From: Apostichopus japonicus
Lineage: Eukaryota > Echinodermata > Holothuroidea > Aspidochirotida > Stichopodidae
Reading direction: 5' to 3'
Assembly: GCF_037975245.1 (NCBI RefSeq)
Contig: NC_092582.1
Span: 26,142,077-26,206,076, forward strand
DNA: 64,000 nt
Under the pieces are notes generated by a model. That model saw only the letters and a program-made list of their open reading frames with translations. It was not told the DNA's origin and made no database searches. Position numbers and translations under genes: made by a program. Shown here piece after piece: positions 37,766 through 51,196 of this stretch; the stretch's first letter is position 1, and the number at the start of each line of letters is the position of its first letter.

Positions 37766-39015
37766 CGATGAGCAAGTCACGTTAGGTCACTTACGCATTT
37801 GAGGAAAATTAATTTCAATTTTGGAGATACCGTTTCTTGCATATTTTTTAAGATACAAGACTTGTAGATGTGAATAACTATTGAAATTTTACATTTTGCC
37901 TTCATTAATTGCTTCATTAACAGTCTTCTCTGATAAGGTATGTAAGGAGAATGTTAACAAGTGATTGTTTTAGCATTAAATAATTTTGTCGTAGTAAAGC
38001 TGATAATATTTTGTATATATCAAGTAATCCTTAAATACCAAGATCGGCTTTTCATGTTATTCTTTCTTTGCTATTTTAATGCGCCTTAAATGATTCTACT
38101 GGTTTCATTTTATATCAGTTCTTCTTTTATATTTCTTTATATTCCGATATTTTCCTGCAATTTATAACAATTATAAGACTACGTTTAATACTTGCTCTAA
38201 TTATTGTTATATTTAGTCATTAATTGTTAGATTTCATTCTGCTTAAACCATTTATTAATTTTACTTTCTGTCAAGATTTAGTTGCTTCCTTTCGTTACTC
38301 CTATTTCTATTTTATGAATTAATCTTTGATATTACTCACGCGTACGCGTAATACAGTGAATATTAGAAGAATATTGTTAAATGTTATCATAATAACAATG
38401 ACTGGCTGTCTAACGTTATACCATTGATTGTGTTACTCAAAATCATACTAAAACACTGTCTTAGACATTAATTAATAACAATGACATGTATTGTTTTACA
38501 AATCCAGTTCTTTGTTCCATTATTATTATCTTTAATGATGTTTCTTTGAAGACAGTAGGAACACGTGACTTTGACGTATTATAGTAAGATTTTAACATGA
38601 TAGTAACGAAGACAATGTTCTGTACATTTAACATTAACCTTAAATGCGATGATCGGCTCTCCATACATATCTTTCATTCTTCTCGTTATTTTGCTACTTC
38701 TTATTAATGATGCTGGTTGATAATTAATGAATATTCATGATCTCTTCATTGTAATTCAGTTTTTTTCGTATTTGCTTTAACCCAATTGGATATGATGAAG
38801 CCATAAAGTTTACCAATATAACACAAGCCCCATCTCGCAAAACTGAATATAAGTACATTACTATACAAACACCGACTAACAGATAAATATGGATGAAATC
38901 ACTGCATTGCGGTTTATGATATTAGGTATTTCCACGGTAATAATTATTCCTTTATTTTATAATTGTTCTTGGTATCTTCCATATTTCTGTATGCTTGTAC
39001 AAATATATAATTTTT
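37766..39015. other. Intergenic, no feature seen
   Basis: AT-rich with no coding or structured signal I can support. Confidence 0.4.
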
Positions 39016-39085
39016 AACCAAACACACTTGTTCCCTTTGAGGCGATCCTGCAGGATCGCCTGAAAGTGAACAAGTGTGTTTGGTT
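39016..39085. repeat. 70-bp near-perfect palindrome (35-bp arms, no spacer)
   Basis: The arms are symmetric about 39050/39051, where CTGCAG lies. I compared the two arms base by base and 33 of 35 positions match. The outer 18 bases (starting AACCAAACACACTTG) and the inner GGCGATCCTG are perfect. It is followed at once by a second palindrome. It could be a fold-back repeat end, a small-RNA hairpin source, or the relic of a MITE. Confidence 0.9.
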
Positions 39086-39089
39086 GTAA

Positions 39090-39105
39090 AGAGACCATGG
39101 TCTCT
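39090..39105. repeat. 16-bp perfect palindrome AGAGACCATGGTCTCT
   Basis: Perfect self-complementary sequence starting 5 bases after the 70-bp palindrome. Confidence 0.85.
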
Positions 39106-42100
39106 CATTGTGATACAATTACAACCTATTCATCCCGTTTATATGTTACTATATCATAAGTTCATATCGTAGAATCTTATAGTGAAATTATTGATATGTA
39201 TTGATGTTGTAATGTCAATGGAAGCAATAAAAGAAAACTAATCAGATAAATATTGCGAACAGTGTTATCTCTATATAACATGTAATCTATGTAATAACTT
39301 GTAATGTCAAGCTATACTCTTTTCCTGTCCTGCATCAAGGTCGCACAGAAGGTTATGGCTACACAGTAACTCTCAAAACATGTGAGGCTGGTATAGTTGC
39401 CGCGGTTGAGATTAAGAAATTCTTGTCCTAATAAAAGTGCTGCTATCGCTATGTGTGCCTCAAATTTAAACTTTCTCTTCAAGTTCATCCCAACATTTTC
39501 TAGAAACAAGTGCTTTTTGAAAGATTATAAACTTCCAACTTATTCAAGAGTATAATACAATGATCGTAAAGTATATTGCTCAATGTGGCATCCGGTGACC
39601 ATTATCTGATATTATAGCCTATTTTGGGCAATATCTGAATCATCTCCAGGCAGGATTTTAAAGTTTTTAAATGTTTCCTTGATTTTTCTTAAATCGAATT
39701 TCATTCCTCGTCCCTATACGAGTATTTCTCATTGTCAACGTTTATTGTGTTAATCATTAACGTCTGTGCACGCGTGGGGGGGGGGGCGTGGGGAGGGGTG
39801 TTCCTTGTGGATTCCCTACATTCAATTTAACTTTAACTCGAGATGAACTTCCTCATTGAATTTCATTATGTAAATTAAAGATGAGTTAATAAACTGGTAT
39901 ATCAATTATACCGATACCCCTGGCCACTATATATTCTTACTGAAATCATTTCTCCCGTACAATGTCCTTTCCCTTCCCCGTTCGTCCTCACCTGCGCTGG
40001 ATACCACGTATGTCTGTTTCTATGGATTGACAACGTCATAATGCTTATAAATATATGCTAACATATTTTGGAGGTCTTCGTTAGGTAACACTTTGTCAAG
40101 CCCGTCTGCGGGGTTTTGTTTAAACTGTTACCTAAAACGCAAACGAAAGACGTAAATTAGCTGAGAATGTTACAATACATCGATGACGATATCCGATTAC
40201 ATTTTATTTTATAATTCTACGTCGTGAATTTGAAGGTTTGCTTCATAGACTTGTTTTCAACATAGATTTCAATCCTTTCTTGTTTTCACTCTCTTTGACT
40301 CAGTGTCTAAAGGTCGTAAAGATTGACCTATATTGATGTATGGTAGTAATATGAATGGCTTATTTCATCCTTCATGGTGTGATTTTGTGGTCTTGCAGTT
40401 AAAGAGATATATCGTCTCATTAACACCGCGGTTTACGGTATACCGCAAGATGACAGATTGTGGCAATCATCCTAAGCAAGCGATAGTTTGGCAGATTGAT
40501 ACAAAGTTAAGTGATGGGGTAATGAATGTTCCTTAATTTCCCGTGTTCAATTAGTCAAGTTACTGATAGTAATAAAAGAGAACACACATCAAAGTTCAAA
40601 ATAGGAAAGGGAAGTCGGGTGTGGATGGCTGTAAATCTGGACACACTAGCATATATGACGTCATGATCAATTTGTGGTGCGTAAGATATACATCACCACA
40701 TATATCATGACGAGACTGGACTGGAGGGAGGGGGGGGGGGGTGATGTGGTTAAGTAACATTATTTAGGTTGTACTGAGGTCACAGGTCGTTCAATATCTT
40801 ACCATGAACATTGCCTTGCCAAAGTCAAATATAAATGAAGTAATTTTGACTTCTATTTTGCCGGAAGTCAGTTTTTTCCAAGATGAATATATTACGTAAA
40901 ACGACAGTCGATCCATTGTGAGATTGAAGCAGGAGCGGGATTTGTGTGGAAGGCTAATGTGACCGGAACGACGGTCAAACCTGATCATGTTTGGCTAGCG
41001 TACGTATACGAAAATAATTTAACACTTAACGACACTTTAAATAGCATGTTTGTGTGTAAATTTGTGACTTCAATCTTCCCGACCAAGCCACGTACTGTTA
41101 GCTCCTATGATAATATTATCAATATATCTAACCATGTGACTGTGGCTGTCAACCTGCTGATAAGAAATAAACTGTTTGAACCAATAATACACGATAAAAT
41201 ACATTCATGTTATCTAACACACAAATTCAGTGTTATCGATTTCTTCTCCAATTACAGGCCCTCTATCTGCATACATTATCACATCGTTTAATGATATCTA
41301 AATTTACCTGAACTTACGTAATACTTTACACATCTGTGATGATAAAAAAAATGTTTCTCTCTTTATAAACCTCAAAGCAGTCGTATTTCGACTTATCAAG
41401 AATGCTAGCAAAACCTTCAGACTACAATTAGATTGTAATTAATCAAATTAATGCATCTTGTTTTTAATCGGTTCAGGGGAGTTATTAATAAAGTAAATAA
41501 AGCTTGCAACCTGTCGTCACCCAGAAAGTTTTTTTTTGTTTAGATTTAATCCTTTGAAGAACTAAAGAAGAACTGGAAACATCCAAACTTTAATTTACTT
41601 TGAAAACTTTGAATTTCAACGAACAATTTTGCTACGGTATTCCTGAAGCACATAACAGATTTACTTTAAATCAATCTAAATATTTGTTATAAATATACAA
41701 ATAATAATCTATTTATCCTAAAACGAACGAGTCCAACGTTACAGACTAGCAATCAATCTAACAATACACTTAAAAACATATTGCATTTCTCTGCACTGGC
41801 TTTAACAATACCAGCAGTGATCGCTGCACATTTCTTATTTATCTGTGAGCAAAGCGTACGAGCGCCCTCTAAAATGATAAAGTTTGCATCACCCAGGAGA
41901 GGACACAACTATCTTCTGAATATAAAAAAGGTATCGTAAGATGAAGACTGTGGATTACGGTCAGGATTGTCAGAGTGAGGTTGTAGGATTATTTAGATCA
42001 TCCATGTTTATATGAGATTAGAAGGGCCGCCCTGAAGTTCGTTAGTTGTTGAAGTTCACAATAAATGAATATTCAAATAACATAATGATATAGATATTAA

Positions 42101-45100
42101 GCATATGAAACAAAGGTGGAACCAGAGTAATGTACAGTTTACTACCGTGAAAGCTTTTGCCATTCATCGGTAGGGAGGTGGGGGTGTGCTCGTTTTTATA
42201 ACCGATTTGGTGTGATTTATATTAATAGACCAACTGTCTAGTACATTGGTTTGAATGTTATAGTGATGCGAGGAGTAAAAGGACAAACTTGTGTTTATTT
42301 ACAGACTTTGAAAACAGGACGACGATCCAGATTTATCATATATGAATACAAACGATTATCTAGGTTAATCGGTCCTTAATCCAGCATATTGAACGATAAA
42401 CCTGCATTACAATGATAAACTTTGATTATTAACCGAATTATCGGTCTGATTTATAACCGATAATTCAATTTTACTGCCGGTAAGCTTCATTTTCAGTTGA
42501 AAATTCTAAAACCGGTAAAGACAAGACCGGTATTGAGAGATAATTTAAATTTTCAGACAGAATAAAACTAAAATACATAATTTAGTTGTTATATTGAGCG
42601 GTGGGTCACACACGTGATTCAGGAATACTCTTGGCATGCGAGGAAACGTCCGGTATGGTTAGCATAACAATACGCGTTAAATCCCATTCTTTATACTAAG
42701 ATGAAATAAAAGAAAAGAAAACCGCAGGTCGCTTTGTGAACATTCCAGGCTTAGATGTTCTGTATCTAGTCCTACAGTATTGTATTAATGCTAGCTTGAA
42801 TAGGCTCGTTTCTCGTGCAGCAAATCCAACGTAAGCAATTGAACGTACAGGGACTGCGGTTGATAGTGTAACCATTTAGTGAAATAATATATTCCTCAAA
42901 TACATCAAATTAAAGACAGTGCAGCATTCTAATTGTGCAATACATCTATGGAACTGTTTGTGCAAATTATTGTCGTTGGATCCATATCCCAGGATTTTAC
43001 CTTGTGATTTTTTTCGCGATGATTTCGATATTCCAGATGGATGGAGGCTATATGCTATCACGAATTAAGGATCAAAATATATTATCCAGAGATATACATC
43101 TTTTCGTGGGCTGAGAAGATGATTCCTTGTGGAGGATTACGTTTGTTGAGAGGATCAGTTTGGTTTTATACCGGGATAAACTTTTAACTATATAACATAA
43201 CGATAGTTAATATGAAATTTCACTTTCCTGACTTCTTGAAACTTCTTGGAGATCAACAGATATTAGATTTCAAAGTATTGTCCCGTTGACCCCTCGTCAT
43301 CTCATGTGAGTACACATTCCAATGAAATTTTTTGTTAATATTAATAAACTGGAATAAATGGTACTAGTTTAAACACGAACAAGTTACTTCTCAAAGACCA
43401 GTATAGCACAACCCACACTTAATTAACAACAACGTGACACTCAAATGCTGGCAAACTATAGGCCTGCAGTACCTGGTTTATGTCTTAAAGGATAAAGGGT
43501 AAATTTCAATCGCCTTTACTGAAATTCTATCGAAAGGGAAACAAACATATATGCTACCGCTGATACTGCCTTTCCTTTTTTAGTTTTCGATATGTATTGG
43601 AAAATTACATTTAAGTCTCAGTACTGCATGAGTATGCCATTGTTTATTATTCTCTTTAATAATTTCAGCAACTAAAAGTAATGCCTTCTAACCTTGTTTG
43701 GTTTAAATCTTAAGTGGCTAACTATAATAGTTGATAACTGTATAGTAGACTGTACAGGTACTGTATAGTATGTGCATCCATGCATTAATTTAATAGTGTT
43801 TTGTCCATTTAAATTTTACGATATTACTTATATATATATATTTTTTTTTATATTTTAACTCAAATTTAAATATTCAAAATAACATTTAATTCCGTGGTGA
43901 TCCAATTGCTAATATGTTTTTGGTGTACTTTGAAATTTGGAGAACATCATGAACTGTATTGTTTATTCGGGTAAACAAAAATTACCATACCATTTGATAT
44001 CCTTTATATCAAAATACTATTGTTGCATATATGTGAAATGAAAGCTCATATTTAAGAAGCAATCTTCTCTACTGTGCATGTAATAACGTGACGTGTTAGT
44101 ACTTCACCTAGGCACGTAAAAGCTTGACATGCACCGCGCGTCCTAAGTCGGCACATTCTTGTCCAATAACCAAAGAAGTATGCAGGTTCTAGCGCACCAT
44201 ACATATACACTGTTAGGGTACCGTAAGTACATTATAATGGCGTCAACAAGCTTATACAATACGTTTGTCAAAATGGTTGATCGCATAGAAGTTTCAGTAT
44301 ACTTCAGTGTGCTGGCAATGAGATATGCAACTCCGCGGATTGCCCCCTTGTTTATTCTTTGTAGTGAATATCATTGTTAAATATTTACCACAAAACGATA
44401 GAAGTGTGTGTCGCTTAGTACAGACTAGTCCTTGAAATGTCTAGGAATATTCACCCGTACTTTGAAAAAAAAAACACGTAACGCTCTCGTACCGTCTAAA
44501 CTCCGGATAGGAAAAAAGAACGATTCCGAGGAATTCGAGGAAAGATGTCAATGACGTCATCTGTGATTTCGCAAATCAACGTTAACGTCTATGAGTACAC
44601 TCATAGACTGATGAAGCCAGCGATGGGGTTTGAGGTAATGAATGCTGGAGGTTGACGGTCTGCTGCATTGGTCCCAAATTTAGCAGGCTAACACTAAAAA
44701 TGTACTGCTCAATGACACACTGATTTGACATGCTCCCAACACACTAAGTCTACTAAATATATACAGCAAACTCAAGCAAACATGCTAGTAAACTTGTTTT
44801 ATACAAAAATGACTCATACAAGAAAAGTGCAGAGCAGAGCCGGGCTAACTGGCATATACAAGCGGCTTATAAAATAACATCGTTAACAAGTTGGAAACTG
44901 ATATGAGTATATCATTATTTAAAACATTCCTAATCCTAAATTTGTTTTGAAGTTTGTCCCAATTTATTTAGTATGATTGTAGTTTGCACTTAGGTGTCGT
45001 TTCTGAGTTAAAGGCCTTTTGATAATTGCGTTGTAGCCCTAGCGTGGTAGGTCGCGTAAACAGTACAACCTAACCTTATTTGAAGCAAATACAATTTGAC

Positions 45101-47630
45101 AAAACTCTACAGGTACCACAACAGTTATCTATAAAAGCTATAAATGCAGTCAGTTACTAGAATTGTAATCACACTGCCTATGAGTCTATTGTGTATTGCC
45201 TGTTATATATATCGCTGCTGAATAAACTTCCAAAACATTTGACAAATCAACTTCAAGCATATTAGTGTGGTATTTAAAGATATGTTGTATTGGCCCAAAA
45301 TTTAGCAAGCTAATATTCCAAAATGGATTGGAAATAAGAAAAAAATTATACTTATAAAGAAACTATAATCCAAAAGGGTTACTCTCATGCGGTTACTTGT
45401 ATTGAAATAATATTGTATATGTATTACACATTACACTGACAGGATATACCGTCTATGCTTAAGCAGGAGGTATTCCTTGGCAGTACATTGCTCCTTGAGA
45501 GGAAATTGACAAGTGAAATCTTGCTTGGGATGGGGTTTTTTTTTGGGGGGGGGGGGGTGGGGAAGGGTTTTTTGGCAAGTTTGTCAGTAAATTTAGGGCG
45601 TGCTTTTTTTTTTCTTTTAGAAGTTGTGGACTAATGTTAGCCTTATACTTGGAGTAACATACAACGATGTGTGTTAACATTGTTGATGAGAGACATATTT
45701 ATATTCTAATAAGGATGCAATAAAAGTATCATCAAAAGTCGGATTACTGGAGTAATGTTATATTTCTCGGTAGAATTGATCACGCCAAGAGCATTACCCG
45801 AGAAGTCAGAATAGCAGTGTGAATCACGGCATGAATATCAATGCTTTCATATGAATGACCTTTTCTTGCTGTTATTAACGGATTGTTTCTACAAAATTTC
45901 CCATTACAGGTATAATTTACCATGCATAGGCTAAATAGAAATAACTACACAACAACCCTTACATGAGTTTTTATCTGCTCCAAAATTGTGTAAGTCGTTT
46001 ACGCATTCTACACTCATTTATTATGCATTTAGCTATCGATAAGATTCTTGTACACAGTATAGGCAACCAAATTAACAACATGTGATTTGCTGAAGTTAAT
46101 TATCTTGAGCTCTTACGTTTACTACCGATAGAGTTACACAAGTATAAAGTTTATACTTTATTTCACGCCTTCGACACTAGAGGTGTTCGTTGTAACAAAT
46201 CTTTTTTTTTATATGATTATTGACATATTGCTCTTATTTATGAGCACCTGTAGGGGGCAAGGAGAGATCAGGGGACTTGCACTTCTTATGGAAAATGAAA
46301 TTGTTAACAACAATCAGGGTTAAACAAAACTAATGATGCATACAAATTAACCACATTCCAGCTCGCTATATAAGGGCTCAGGATAGCAGGGGTGGTCATT
46401 TAATTCTTAGAACATTGCTGGGGCTTCCCCAGCCGTACATTTCTGCGTAACGTTGTTTGCGGTTTGCTATTATTATGTCCGTTTGCGTGTCATTTCGTTA
46501 TTTCATGACGTGGTCAGCCAAGAATGTGTGTCCCGTGAAGCAATCCCCTGACTGGTTTCCCGAATGTTTAAAACAAAATAGGTATTTCAGGCTAAAAGAT
46601 ACAATTTGATAGAGAACAATAACTTTCTGGTGTAAATGACATAAGTTGCCACCTGTCATACCAAAATGAACTTGAAACAAACAGGTGACGTGGGATTGTT
46701 GGATACTTTTAGATCATGTTTTTTTTCTGTTGTTGAAATCTTCATCTAAAGTTCCCAGACATTGACTAGGTTACATTGCGGCAGCACACACGAAAATTAT
46801 GATACTCCTTCAGGATTGTTGGTCTACACAATTAGCAAATACCAAGTACGATTATAATTCATATTTATGTACGGATATCTTAAAATGTGTTCGGTAACAA
46901 TATTTGCAAAAAGTGCATTACAGTGGTTATGACGTATTATTATTCTCACGTTGCCTTCACCCGTAGAGTATTTTTTATTCACAGAATACTCACTTTTAAC
47001 GTTAAATATTATAATAAATTTGCATACATTATAAATGAATGACTTATTGTACCATTGTAATAACAATCTAAATAATAACATGTGTGGATAATTACCAAAA
47101 ATAATATATAACACACATATATATCAATAGTTGTCTTGAAGAGAGGGGAGAACTGAAACAAGAACCACAGGTGCATTTATAATTAAATATGAAATAATAC
47201 TACCGTATTTGTCGCCTTTGTTAAGGCAGGAAATTAAATTTATGATCATCCATCAATATTTTTGACAAAAATGTTATATAGTTCAAAGGGAAATGATTAA
47301 AAGAAAACGTGAGTGTAAGAATCAAATAACGTTGAATTATTGACTTTAAGCAGTATATTAAATGTAATTCGTATGATTTCCTCATGTTGTCATAACATGT
47401 TTCGAAACTTCGCCAAAATGGGAGCCAATCACCTTGCATCTCTGGTGATCAAAACGGTTGGAACTTGGTGGGCAAACGTTTTGAAAACAACAAATCATTT
47501 TGACTACATTTTTATTGAATTATATATCGCTGGTGAGGTGAAAATACCCGGACTGCATAGAATATACTACTTTACTAAATGGTAATATAGTATATGATAT
47601 TATAACCTATGAAATTGTATCAACATATCT
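39106..47630. other. Intergenic, AT-rich, no supported gene
   Basis: Contains poly-G runs (about 39777, 40730, 45546), a 22-bp hairpin (44587-44608, ten-base arms GTCTATGAGT), and a 115-codon frame at 40944-41291 with no recognisable domain or splice context, which I treat as chance. Confidence 0.4.
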
Positions 47631-47635
47631 TATTA

Positions 47636-47672
47636 CACTCCAAAGTGTAATAAGGAAATACACTTTGGAGTG
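47636..47672. repeat. Hairpin, 13-14 bp arms
   Basis: CACTCCAAAGTGT (47636-47648) and its exact reverse complement (47660-47672), spacer 11 bases; one extra A-T pair extends it inward. Confidence 0.8.
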
Positions 47673-48805
47673 AAAATAATCAGTAACGCATGAGTAATGT
47701 CACTTGATTCAGTTCACTTCGTTGCACATTAATTAAAAACAATGTTGATTTGTATTGTTCATCGTTGTCTTTATAGGAAGATTACTTGTACAGTTGAAGG
47801 ATAATAAGACCTGTACATGTGACCTTTCACACGAATGAGTTTTTTTTTTGGCACCTTTTATACGTTCACTTGATCTCAAACATACATAGACGAGGTACTT
47901 ATGAGTTGACTCATCTTTACCGTGAACATATATATAGTAAAAAGCTTGGAAGGGGATTCCCATTTCAACTATGTCCAGCTATTGCACACGAACCTGGATA
48001 TCAATCATCAAATCAATCCCGCTTCTAGAGAAAAAATTGATACACATTATGTTCCGTCAAAAATCATGAACATTAGTTTGCGTACGCTCATATATTTATC
48101 GTAATTGCCAGAGACATGTGTTACTTGCGTGGCATATGAATATTCATGTCCCGTCATTTCACGAACTGCATTTTTCAATCTCTATATGCGTAATAAGAGA
48201 TATATATCGAGAGTTGGTTCGAATGTGTGAGGAAAACATATGGGACGTCAAAATAAGTCAAAACTCTAGGCAAGCTGTTACGTCGATACTGAAAGATTTA
48301 CACCCCCTATCTTAATCTATCTTTAATATGTCTTGCGGTGGTACTTGCTTCTGGAAAAGCCCCCCCCCCCCTCTCAAAGAAAACAAAGTGAAAAAAAAGA
48401 ATTGATGAAAGAAAAAAGATTTGAAAATTAAAATTGTCACATTTCATAGTTAGAGTGAACTTGAAGCAAACAGGTGTGATGTCATTGTTGCACACGTGCT
48501 GATGATGTTTTGTATTTCTTAAATATTTGCATTTACTTTTTTGCTCTAAGATGTGTTTCATTCACAATTTTAAATGCACCACGGACATTGACCTTGTATG
48601 CACTTGCAACCCCGTTAGGTACCCTAGTCACATGTCACTCTCAAGGTCAAAACAATAGACTGGAATATAGGAAAAACAAAGCAATCAGTTGTTAGTGTGC
48701 AGCAATAACATTACAACTGTTCGGTACATCCGTCGGAATTAAGTGAAAGTTTCCACAGAATGTTGCTTCTCTATTCGTACTCAACTGTTTTTAAGATCAT
48801 ATAAC

Positions 48806-49268
48806 CAAGGGCGGCGGAAGCACTTTTAATCTGGGGGGGGGGGGGCACCGACATCAAAGGGCACTTTGCAGAAATTCAAATGGACTGATGTAGCCTTATA
48901 TTTAGTACCCTTTATAACTCTTATATTATATATATATTTTTTTTGCGTATACACATCACTCCATCAACGCCCACCCCTTTCATGGAAAATGTGCGTACAG
49001 CACTGCAATATCCAAAGTTGTATGCACGACTATCTGAGCGGAGCGCCACCGCCGGTTGGCGCGGAGCGTACAAGAAATTTTTTGGGTTTTACAAACCCCT
49101 CAGATGGCCGGAAACGGCCCTTCCCGGGTGTTCATTCTGGTTCCCTGGCCTCTTGCTAGCTTGAGACACCTCAATTTTATGTAGAAAAAGGGTACATTTT
49201 TAACCCTGAGGAAAAGTGGGGGGGGGGAGGCACGTGCCCCCTGTGCCCCCCCGGTTCCGCCGCCCTTG
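48806..49268. mobile_element. hAT-type MITE (463 bp)
   Basis: 14-bp terminal inverted repeats CAAGGGCGGCGGAA with an exact 8-bp target duplication CATATAAC (48798-48805 and 49269-49276), the hallmark of hAT insertion. No transposase. It contains a poly-G run near each end (48834, 49218) and one copy of the GCGCCACC/TGGCGCG motif (49029-49071) found in the larger elements of the LRR gene introns. Frames of 73 and 97 codons over it are repeat translations. Confidence 0.9.
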
Positions 49269-49276
49269 CATATAAC

Positions 49277-50301
49277 AGAAAGGGATTATGCTGCATGGTT
49301 GTAATGTTGTAAAATTCATTGAACATTTTAGATATGTACTAACAATTGTAATAACAATGTTGATATCTTATTAAACCTCGCGGAGAACATAACTCAGATT
49401 GTTATTATGAGTTCTCTTGTTTAGTTCAACAATGATATACCATCATAACGGGAATTCAAACAAACCACGTCTTCACCAGTTAACGTGTACATGATATTAC
49501 TATATCCGACTGACTATAGACGTGCATGCCAAATATGAAATATTGTTGACACTTGCCGTAACTATATGGCGGGGTTTGGGTAAATGCAGTGACTTTGCGA
49601 TTGGAGAGGGCCGTGCGTGTCCCTCGTAATTACGCCACTGAAATTGATTCAAATTAGACAAGTCAACTAATTCAATTAATAGTAGTTAGTAGTATATTAA
49701 TAAAACAGAGAAATACATCAAAATTACAAAAGTTTACAATTTTTACAAGCAATCAAATTTACAAATTATTTTTTTTTGTAATTCAAAATAAGGTGTTTGA
49801 TGCACTTTAAAGATTACACTTCAAATTTTTTGTAATGCAAAAGTACTATAGAATGTTAAACGGAACCCTGGAATGTCTTTGTTATTATTTTTTTTAAGTA
49901 ACATTACTGATCGGACTTTAGCCCAAACTAACTAGAGTTTCCTGGTAGCACATTTTTAAAGATATGGAATATATCATATCATAAAAATCATGTTTGACCA
50001 AAAGGCACTTTTCTTGACAACCCTCTCAAAGTTATCTTAAATATACGTGCACTTGATCTAGCATGGGTGGCTTCATGTACTTGAAATGCTCAATTAACCT
50101 TTTTTTTTAACCTTTCAAAGCCCATGGCTGGCTCTCAGCCGATTTGATTGAGCGAATGTCTTTTTAAATGCTGTTATGGCAAAACATGATAATAACGGAG
50201 TTTAATACATTTCATCTTAATTAATCCCCAAACACAAACAACGTATCATATATGGAGGGTATAATTAATCATAAATGCCTATATCGTAATTATGATTATA
50301 C
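49277..50301. other. Intergenic, no feature seen
   Basis: AT-rich sequence between the MITE and the SINE array; nothing recognised. Confidence 0.4.
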
Positions 50302-51196
50302 AATCAGCGTTCACAGCCTAGTGGTAAGGGTGTCTGCGTATAAAGCGGGAAGCTCGGGCTCGAATCCCGGTGGAAGCTAGAAGTTTTTTCACTGTTCTTA
50401 ATTTTCCAACTCATTACGATTTCAATTATACATACATTCATTTGCCTTTGTCGTTTACCTCCATTTCATTAACATAAAGTCTGTTCAAAGTATCTCTTTC
50501 GAGATCCGGCATTAGGTGTCACAAATGATTTCGAGTTGGTTAGCATCATGTTTGATCTCTAAAGTTAGGCAAAAATATGTCACCAAAACAGAACTATATA
50601 ATGTTCGATACAGGTGACAAAAGGCCTACAGTAGAATTACGACCTTCCTTGCCGGTTTCGAACCTCTGGAAATACAATCAGCGTCCACAGCCTAGTGGTT
50701 AGGGTGTCCGCACACAGAGCGGGGGGCCCGGGTTCGAATCTCGGTTGGAGACTGGAGGTTTTTCACTCTTCTTGATTTTATAACTCATTACGATTTCAAT
50801 TATATATATTCATTTGCCTTTGTCGTTTACCTCCATTTCATTAACATAAAGTCTGTCCAAAGTATCTCTTTCGAGATATAGCTTTAGGTATCCCAAATGA
50901 TTTAGAGTTGTTTAGCATCATGTTTGATCTCTAAAGTAAGGCAAATATTGTCACCAAAACAGAACTATATATTGTACGATACAGGTGACAAACGCCTACA
51001 GTGGAATTACGACCTTCCTTACCGGTTTCGAATCTCTGCACATACAGTCAGCGTTCAAAGCCCAGTGGTTAGGGTGTCTGCATATAAAGCGGGAAGCCCG
51101 GGTTCGAATCCCGGTGGAGGATGGATGTTTTTTCACTGTTCTTGATTTTCCAACTCATTACGACTTCAATTATATATATATATATATATATATATA
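50302..51196 (+). repeat. Head-to-tail array of tRNA-derived SINE units (about 2.4 units of 370-374 bp)
   Basis: Units begin at 50302, 50676 and 51046 with AATCAGCG or AGTCAGCG. Each head has a polymerase III A-box-like TAGTGGTTAGGGTGTC, an anticodon-arm-like stem (CYGC/GCGG around a 7-base loop) and a B-box arm CCGGGTTCGAATCCCGG whose 5-bp stem is intact in unit 3. The body continues with TTTTTTCACTGTTCTTGATT and a roughly 240-base tail. The third unit stops at an (AT)n tract (51170-51196). They are not functional tRNAs: the acceptor stem does not pair well. Confidence 0.75.

Noticed and set aside
40944-41291. 115-codon frame in intergenic DNA
   Set aside because: No recognisable domain, AT-rich chance composition, no splice or polyadenylation context.
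50302-50380. Possible tRNA gene
   Set aside because: The anticodon and T arms fold, but the acceptor stem does not, and the unit repeats in tandem with a long body.
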